From contig JAKOSS010000166.1 of the NCBI GenBank assembly GCA_029777145.1, positions 1 through 21,125 on the forward strand: DNA of 21,125 bases, in the 5' to 3' direction. The position numbers and the translations under genes are program-made. Below are positions 15,537 to 21,125 of the stretch, piece by piece. The notes under the pieces were generated by a model. That model saw nothing but the letters and a program-made list of their open reading frames with translations, made no database searches and was not told where the DNA came from. The DNA is from Acidobacteriota bacterium. GTDB lineage: Bacteria > Acidobacteriota > Blastocatellia > Pyrinomonadales > Pyrinomonadaceae. Numbering within the stretch: the stretch's first letter is position 1; the number at the start of each line of letters is the position of its first letter.

Positions 15537-15826
15537 AACTTTCGTAAGCTTGCGGTGAATCTTCTCTGTCGAGAAACTGCCTGCGTTTACGACCGGAGCG
15601 CGGGCGTCCCGCTTGCCGTAACTGTGCGGCGCGAACGCCTTTCCCTGCAGCGTTGCACCGCGTGCAAGCGGGACGGCCGAGCTCCGATCTCAATCCCAAA
15701 TTCCATCATCCCGCATCGCAAATGCTTTTGCGTCTGCGACGCATGCAAGCGGGCCGCTTGCGCTCCAGTCGCGATCCGAAATCCGCAATCCCACATCCCA
15801 GATCCGAATTCACACATCGCAAATGG
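15537..15826. repeat. Intergenic composite repeat between the two macroglobulin genes
   Basis: The 290-bp gap holds three parts. First is a 22-bp inverted repeat (15595-15616 and 15664-15685; 20 of 22 positions match) around a 47-base loop. Second is a near-perfect palindrome GCAAGCGGGCCGCTTGC (15745-15761). Third is a run of seven heptamers (15778-15826: GAAATCC, GCAATCC, CACATCC, CAGATCC and so on) that ends exactly at the base before the upstream gene's stop codon. No promoter for the downstream macroglobulin gene stands out. Short open frames across the gap are repeat-derived. Confidence 0.75.
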
Positions 15827-18800
15827 CTAGTCGACCCTGAATCTCAACGGCGCGACCGTCGCCTTCGCTTCCTCGTTGTAATAGTCATACAGCACCGACG
15901 CCGGTGTCTGCGCGTTGATCCCGTACCGCGGTTTGAACGAGAACGTGAACTTCGTGCCGCCCGGTTTTGCCCAGAGATAGAGTTGCAGACGGTCGGGCAT
16001 CACCTCGTAACGGCCGATCGACCAGTCGTCGTTTTTCGCTTTCTCGAGCGTCTCGCGCGCGACGTCCGCTCCCGGCGGTATTCCGATCTCGGCGAGCAGC
16101 ATTCCGTAACCCTTGAACCCGACGCGTTCGGCGTCGACCGTGCAGGTCACCGTTTCGAGGATCTTCGCCTCCGTCTTGTCGCACGAATACTCGAGTTTGA
16201 TCAGGCGTGAAGCGTTCGCATCGGTGTTCGTACTTGTCGAATCCTTCCACGGAATATAGTGCGAGCGGACGAGACGCGCCATCAGCGCCGCGCCCGTATC
16301 GCTTGTGACGGTTACGTTCGCTCCCGCGGCGATCTCTGCCGTCAGATCGATCGTGACCGGCGCGATCTCGTCGGCCGCGACATCGATCGCCTTCACCGTG
16401 CGTCCGCCGACCGACACCGTTACCTTCTGCGCGGCTGACTTAGTGAGCGACGCGCGCAGGGCGTCGAGGACGTTGACCGTCGCCTGCGTCGAATACCAGA
16501 CGCCGTAGCGGTCCTTGTTCTCTAGCAGGAACAGCGTTGCTTTTGAGATGAGATCCTCGTTTGGTCGCGAGTCCGGAGTTGGGAGTCGAGAGTCGGTGGT
16601 TTCGACTCGAGAGTCCGGAGTCGAGGGTTCGGAATCGGGACCGATCACTCTTGACTTCTGATTCGGGAGTTCAGAGTCGCCGGTCGCGATTTGTGATTTC
16701 GAACTCTCAACACTCGACTCTCGACTTCCGCCCCCCGACTCTTGACTCCTGACTCTAACCAGAAGCTGGACGACCAAAGCCGTCGTTTCGAGCCGGCCGG
16801 GCGTTCCCCAGCCGTAGAACGGAGTGTTCGTTTCAAGTTTCCAATAGACGCGGTCGGAGCCTTCGGCGATCGCCATCGAGGCGAGCTTGTCGGCGACGCG
16901 TCGCGCGGTTTCGACGTCACCCGAATCGAGCGCCGCGAGCCCGTAATTTGCCAGCGCGTACGGCTCGTCGATCTCGGCATTGCGCGTCTTAAGATACGCG
17001 AGCGCCTTCTTCATGGCCTTCTCGGCCGTTGTCTCTTCCGTCTTTTTCGGATCGCGATCACGGAGCGTCATCGCGAGAATCCGAGCGACGTAGGTTGTCA
17101 GCATCTTCGTCCGCCGAAGATCCTCCTCCTGTTCCCACGGGTATTTCGTCCCCCAGCTGCCGTCGCCGCGCTGTGCCGCGACCAACGAGTTGCGCGCGCC
17201 GTCGATGATCGAACCGTCGACCTCGATCAGTCCTTTCGCATCGGTCAAAAAGCGGAGCGAATACGCCGTCAGCGCGATGTCCGTCTCGCTCTTTCCTCCC
17301 CAATAACTGAAACCGCCGTCGGCCGATTGATATCCGATGAGACGGTCGTAGCCGCGCTGAAGATTGCGCAAAGCTTGGGCCCGAAGCTGTGTTCGCTTCT
17401 CGGCGGGTTTGTCTCCGACGACCTTGAGGATCATCAGGTTCGGATAGGTTGAGGAGATAGTCTGCTCCGCGCAACCGTACGGACGCCGAAGCAGTCCTTC
17501 GATCGATTCCTCGACGTGCGACAGGAGGTTCGGATAAATGACAAGCTCGGCTTTCGAAGTTCCCGGCAAGGCGATCGCGGGGAAGTCGAGCGGGAATTCG
17601 GACGTCGCCGAGAACACCCGCGAATCGGTCCGCGTGATCTCTTCTCCATCGGGCCGCACGGTAACGGGTTTCTCGATCGCATCCGAATCGGTGTTCGCGA
17701 GCGCTGTCACGCGCTGCCGGCCGTCGTCGACGGCGCTCTCGGTCCTGAACCCGAAAACGGCGTTTGAAGACGAGTTCGTCGCGACGTCGATCAGGCGCCG
17801 GCTTCCGTTGAACGGAGTCGTCCATGCAGTTGCATCGGCACCCGGATCAATGAACGAGAACCAATCCGCGCGATCCATGCGAACCTCGACGCGCTGTGCC
17901 TGCGGCGTGTAGTTCCGGACCTGAACCGGAAGATGGATCTCGTCGCCGACAGTCAGGAACTTGGGCGGATCGAGATCGGCGAAGAACGGCTGAAACGCTT
18001 TGACGCTCGTTTCCGCGAAGCCGATGCGCCCCTGTTTGTCCGACGCGACGGCATAGATCTTCCAAGTCGTGATGTTGTCCGCGAGACGGTATTTGATCGC
18101 CGCCTTGCCTTCCTTCGTCGTGACGATCTCGGGAATGAAGAGCAGCGTTTCGGGGAAGTAGTCGCGGAGACGCGGCGTTTTTCGCGGAGTTTCGGTCTCC
18201 TCGCGCCCGCCACCGCCGCCGCCACCGCTTCGGGTGACGACATTCACCGAGTTCAGAGATCCGGTCCTGAAACTCGTGACTTTCTGACCGTCCACAATGA
18301 CGTAATTTTCCGACGCCGACCTGCTGCCGTTGATAACTCCGCCTGAGATCACTTGGGCGATCGCTCCAGGCGCGGTCTTCAGCAGGGAAACGACGCCCGT
18401 TCCCTGCGGCAATGTCGCTATTTGCATAGCAACCTGGGTCTCGGTAACGTCGACCGTGACTTCTGCCGCTACGTTTACAACCTCGCTGACAGTTCCGACC
18501 TCGAGCGCCATGTTGACCTCGAGGATCTGCTCGCTCGCAAGCCTGGCGGAATTAACGACCATTACCTTGAACCCGGCAAGACTAAACCGGATAGCGTAGG
18601 TTCCGGGCGGAAGACCGGTGAGCAAGTAGGCTCCCTGCGCGTCAGACTTGGTGTTGTATTCGAAGCCGGTCGCCGTGTTCTTCGCCATCACCTCGGCATT
18701 TGGCACAACGGCCTTGTTGACATCGGTCACGACACCAAACATCGCGCCGTTGCCGTTTGCTAGAACGGCGCGCGGAATGACGAGTTTCGGCTTCGCGGAT

Positions 18801-21125
18801 TCGATCGTCTTCTCGGCAGTGACACCTGAAAACACCGAGATCTGGACATCGTCCCAGTATTCGTTCTTGACGCCGTTTTCACCGAGGCTCTTGATCGTGA
18901 AAACGGCGAGAGTCTGCGTGACCGGCGTGATCTTGATGACGTCCGAAAGTGCTCCGCCCGGTTCAGCGCCCGACTTCTCGATTGCGACCCGGTCGGCGAA
19001 ACGTTCTTCCGACTTGAATTCGATGTAATAAGGTCGATTCCAGCCGTCGCGAAGCGAATCGAAATCAATCCCGGATGACCCGAGCATCGAACGGAATTCG
19101 GCCTCACTTTTGGGAAATGACTTGGTATCGGAGACATGTTTTGAAAGCGCCTCGCTGATACGCTTTTGATCCGCCGCGAAATAGTCGGTCCAGACGCGCC
19201 AGACGGAAAAGTCGTCCCATGTTTCCTTTTCCTTTCCGTCCGACGTAATGTCGATCGTCTGATTGCGATAGAAGGCGCCGAATTTCAAGCTGTACGGCCG
19301 GTTCCATTTGTCGCGCAACGCATCGAAATTGATCCCGTTCGCGAGCAATACGGTACGAAACGTTTCTTTGTCGGCGATCAGCTTTCCGGTCCGCCTTACA
19401 TATTCCGCCACGGCCGAGTTGATCCTGCTGCCGGTCTCCGTGAAGTATGCGAATCGCTCGTTGCGAACCGTAAAATCGTCCGCGTCGCCGGCCTTCTTGT
19501 TCGGTCCGGACGATCTGATCTCAACTAAATCTTGATCGTTGTTCGTCGAGAAGGACACCGTGTACGGCATTCCCCAGGGATCGCGCAGCGAGTCAAAATC
19601 GATGCCGCCCCAAGCGAGTATAAGACGCAATGATCGATCGTCGGTCGGATATCTGAAATTCGTATTGAACCGGTCCCGCAGTACTTTCCCGACCGGATCA
19701 AACTGCGCGCGGAGTTGTTTGTCGAATTTGTTAGCGGGCGTTCCGACATAGCTTTCGCTCGCGTCAAACTCGACCGAGTAGTCGGCAAATCGCATTTCCG
19801 CGTTTAGCTGCTTTTCGGCCGTCACGTCTCCGCCCGCGACGTCCGTCAACTCTTCGACCAACGATCGCAGGTCACCGAACACATCGGGAACGGTGCTGAA
19901 GTTCGAGTCCGTCCGTGCACGCTCTTCGACCGCCTGATCGAGGACCACGAGTCCGAGCGCTGACTCAGCCGGCTTGTTGTTCGGTCCGGTGACGCTGAGA
20001 TCGAGCCGCGCGTCATCGTTCGGACGATACTCGGGCTTTTCGGACTTGGCGTTCACCTCGAGCCGCCTCGGCTCGGGAAAAACAATGCGCCGCGTGCTCT
20101 GAATTACATCGCCGTCATCTTCCGTGTACGCCGATACGCGAAGGTATCCTTTGAACTTAGGTTGATACGGAATGATCAGTGCCGCCCGCCCTTTAACGGT
20201 CTTGAGGCGTTTCGCCACGAGCGCCGAGGCGTCCTTCAGTACGCTGACAAATATGGTTTCGGAGGCATCGGTCGATTCGATCTCGAGCCGGACGGGATCG
20301 CCGGGCTTGTAAAGTGTTTTGTCGGTCGATACGCGGACGAGCTTTTGGTCATCGTCGACGTCGAGCTGATGTTCGGCGGCTCCCTTGCGATCGCCGTCGC
20401 GCGCCGTGAATTTCAGTTTCAGGTCGTTGCTGTAATCGCCATCCTCCCGGGGCGGGATCTTGAAAACGAGCTTCGCGTTTCCGTCCGCGTTGGTTTTGGC
20501 GCTCCCGATTATTACGTCCGCCGATTCGTCTTCATAGCGACCGGCGAGTTCAACGTCGCACGCGATCGGCTTTCCGTCCGCCGTCGAGGTCGAGACATAA
20601 ACAACGACCGGCATTTTCGGATTCTGATCGCCGCGCGAAGGGAAGTTGAAGTAGACATGAACCGGATCTTTCGTGATGCGCAGATCGAAGCGCCGCTGCT
20701 CGGTGCGGTTCGTCGTCGGATCAGTGAAATATGCCGTGAACCGCAAATCTTGGTACTTGCTTGATTCGTTCTCCTTCAGCGTGTCGTGTTCTTTACCGAG
20801 GTCGATCTTTGCCTTGTATTTTCCGTCCGAGTCGGTCGTTCCCGTGTATGTCGCTTCTTCCTCGACATCCCACTTCTGTTCTTTGAAATTCCATTGGCGA
20901 CTGCTTTCACGGATGACCTTGACGGTGCCCGCAGTGACCGGTTTCCCGAAAAGATAGGTGGCGCTGATCGTCACTTCGGCTTCGCGCTGGTCCGGAAGAT
21001 AGAAGTCGCGATCTGATTTGGTCTCGACGATGAAGTTGGGCAATTCGTAACGGGTCACCCGAAAGCTCTCAGAGTCGTTGAGGTGCAGGTCCTCGTCGTC
21101 GGAATCGACCTTGATCCGGTACGTG
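15827..21125 (-). CDS. Second alpha-2-macroglobulin-family protein, N-terminus cut by window edge
   Basis: The frame is open from stop TAG (15829-15827) to the last base. A GTG at 21058 is internal, because in-frame codons continue upstream (…DSESFRV then TRYELPNF). Numbering from that GTG gives 1743 residues: MG domains (to about 375, ending ALGLVVLDQAVEE), a bait-slot insert (about 376-965), A2M core from YFPETLLFIPEI, thioester G-C-A-E-Q (C1196, Q1199; bases 17462-17473), thioester domain, and an end LRFRVD. The insert has three GspG-like modules (456-532, 546-622, 633-743; D-P-W-G, D-K-W-N, D-G-W-N variants), a CarboxypepD_reg-like domain (about 772-853), a TonB-plug-like stretch (about 854-930; ATLPQGTG, NGSRSASENYVIVDGQ) and a Gly run. 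Residues 1434-1497 come from a heptanucleotide array. C1626 and C1639 could form a disulfide. It is a tandem paralogue of the downstream gene, 290 bp apart, same strand. Confidence 0.88.
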   Translation of the reverse strand, partial: TYRIKVDSDDEDLHLNDSESFRVTRYELPNFIVETKSDRDFYLPDQREAEVTISATYLFGKPVTAGTVKVIRESSRQWNFKEQKWDVEEEATYTGTTDSDGKYKAKIDLGKEHDTLKENESSKYQDLRFTAYFTDPTTNRTEQRRFDLRITKDPVHVYFNFPSRGDQNPKMPVVVYVSTSTADGKPIACDVELAGRYEDESADVIIGSAKTNADGNAKLVFKIPPREDGDYSNDLKLKFTARDGDRKGAAEHQLDVDDDQKLVRVSTDKTLYKPGDPVRLEIESTDASETIFVSVLKDASALVAKRLKTVKGRAALIIPYQPKFKGYLRVSAYTEDDGDVIQSTRRIVFPEPRRLEVNAKSEKPEYRPNDDARLDLSVTGPNNKPAESALGLVVLDQAVEERARTDSNFSTVPDVFGDLRSLVEELTDVAGGDVTAEKQLNAEMRFADYSVEFDASESYVGTPANKFDKQLRAQFDPVGKVLRDRFNTNFRYPTDDRSLRLILAWGGIDFDSLRDPWGMPYTVSFSTNNDQDLVEIRSSGPNKKAGDADDFTVRNERFAYFTETGSRINSAVAEYVRRTGKLIADKETFRTVLLANGINFDALRDKWNRPYSLKFGAFYRNQTIDITSDGKEKETWDDFSVWRVWTDYFAADQKRISEALSKHVSDTKSFPKSEAEFRSMLGSSGIDFDSLRDGWNRPYYIEFKSEERFADRVAIEKSGAEPGGALSDVIKITPVTQTLAVFTIKSLGENGVKNEYWDDVQISVFSGVTAEKTIESAKPKLVIPRAVLANGNGAMFGVVTDVNKAVVPNAEVMAKNTATGFEYNTKSDAQGAYLLTGLPPGTYAIRFSLAGFKVMVVNSARLASEQILEVNMALEVGTVSEVVNVAAEVTVDVTETQVAMQIATLPQGTGVVSLLKTAPGAIAQVISGGVINGSRSASENYVIVDGQKVTSFRTGSLNSVNVVTRSGGGGGGGREETETPRKTPRLRDYFPETLLFIPEIVTTKEGKAAIKYRLADNITTWKIYAVASDKQGRIGFAETSVKAFQPFFADLDPPKFLTVGDEIHLPVQVRNYTPQAQRVEVRMDRADWFSFIDPGADATAWTTPFNGSRRLIDVATNSSSNAVFGFRTESAVDDGRQRVTALANTDSDAIEKPVTVRPDGEEITRTDSRVFSATSEFPLDFPAIALPGTSKAELVIYPNLLSHVEESIEGLLRRPYGCAEQTISSTYPNLMILKVVGDKPAEKRTQLRAQALRNLQRGYDRLIGYQSADGGFSYWGGKSETDIALTAYSLRFLTDAKGLIEVDGSIIDGARNSLVAAQRGDGSWGTKYPWEQEEDLRRTKMLTTYVARILAMTLRDRDPKKTEETTAEKAMKKALAYLKTRNAEIDEPYALANYGLAALDSGDVETARRVADKLASMAIAEGSDRVYWKLETNTPFYGWGTPGRLETTALVVQLLVRVRSQESGGGSRESSVESSKSQIATGDSELPNQKSRVIGPDSEPSTPDSRVETTDSRLPTPDSRPNEDLISKATLFLLENKDRYGVWYSTQATVNVLDALRASLTKSAAQKVTVSVGGRTVKAIDVAADEIAPVTIDLTAEIAAGANVTVTSDTGAALMARLVRSHYIPWKDSTSTNTDANASRLIKLEYSCDKTEAKILETVTCTVDAERVGFKGYGMLLAEIGIPPGADVARETLEKAKNDDWSIGRYEVMPDRLQLYLWAKPGGTKFTFSFKPRYGINAQTPASVLYDYYNEEAKATVAPLRFRVD
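16569..16757. repeat. In-gene heptanucleotide repeat array, 27 units, in frame
   Basis: The plus strand divides without slippage into 27 heptamers: GAGTCCG, GAGTTGG, GAGTCGA, GAGTCGG in the left half, shifting to GACTCTC, GACTTCC, GACTCTT, GACTCCT in the right half. The halves are thus in opposite orientation and could pair as a long imperfect hairpin. The 189 bases encode 63 residues rich in Ser, Asp, Pro, Arg and Thr (repeated PDSR/TDSR) inside the thioester domain of the second macroglobulin. The paralogue at 9813-15536 lacks it. Confidence 0.85.

Noticed and set aside
15381..15830. Plus-strand 149-codon frame crossing the gap between the A2M genes
   Set aside because: It reads through inverted repeats and heptamers and partly overlaps the A2M signal peptide region; the protein is repeat-derived.
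16569..16757. CRISPR-like array
   Set aside because: The units are contiguous 7-mers without spacers and lie within a reading frame.
21056..21058. GTG at 21058 as the start of the second A2M
   Set aside because: In-frame codons continue upstream to the window edge and match the macroglobulin domain preceding TRYELPNF, so the true start is outside.

Overview
The window most likely comes from an Acidobacteriota genome, probably Blastocatellia/Pyrinomonadaceae. This is inferred from gene content: a VWFA-related secreted protein of the Acidobacteria-expanded type, an S9 peptidase with its beta-propeller N-terminus, Oar/TonB-receptor-like sequence inside a macroglobulin, and intergenic spaces full of heptanucleotide and hairpin repeats. 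No rRNA, tRNA, CRISPR array or complete insertion sequence was recognised.

Layout, left to right. A truncated S9-family peptidase (minus, 1-881) is followed by a 376-bp repeat-bearing gap. Next come an Nfu-type Fe-S scaffold protein (plus, 1258-1818) and a GAF-domain protein with a long acidic disordered spacer (plus, 2098-3942), which ends at a clear intrinsic terminator. A minus-strand pair follows: a secreted VWA protein (4678-6840) and, 6 bp after it, a small alpha/beta-hydrolase-like protein (4084-4671). A Slt70-like lytic transglycosylase (plus, 6985-9327) is divergent from that pair. A 485-bp gap (9328-9812) holds a hairpin-rich repeat split by a nested insertion that carries a second copy of the same repeat. 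The last 11.3 kb is two tandem minus-strand genes for giant alpha-2-macroglobulin (A2M) proteins: 9813-15536 (1907 aa, complete) and 15827-21125 (N-terminus cut off by the window edge).

The most interesting feature is the architecture of the two A2Ms. Both keep the thioester motif (CGEQ and CAEQ). In each, the place where the protease bait region should lie, between the '(V/L)VVxxAV' strand and the '(F/Y)xET' segment, is filled by about 540-590 residues. These comprise three tandem modules resembling the soluble part of the type II secretion major pseudopilin GspG (helix, then D-P-W-G-N-P-Y, then G-P-D...D-D), a carboxypeptidase-regulatory-like beta-sandwich, and sequence resembling the start of a TonB-receptor plug, much longer in the second protein. 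The second A2M also carries, inside its thioester domain, 63 residues encoded by a 27-unit heptanucleotide repeat that stays in frame because 27 x 7 = 189.

Functionally the window leans towards the cell envelope: protease trapping (A2Ms), peptidoglycan turnover (lytic transglycosylase), exported peptidase and VWA proteins, with Nfu as a cytoplasmic housekeeping gene. The usual bacterial partner of A2M, penicillin-binding protein 1C, is not in the window.
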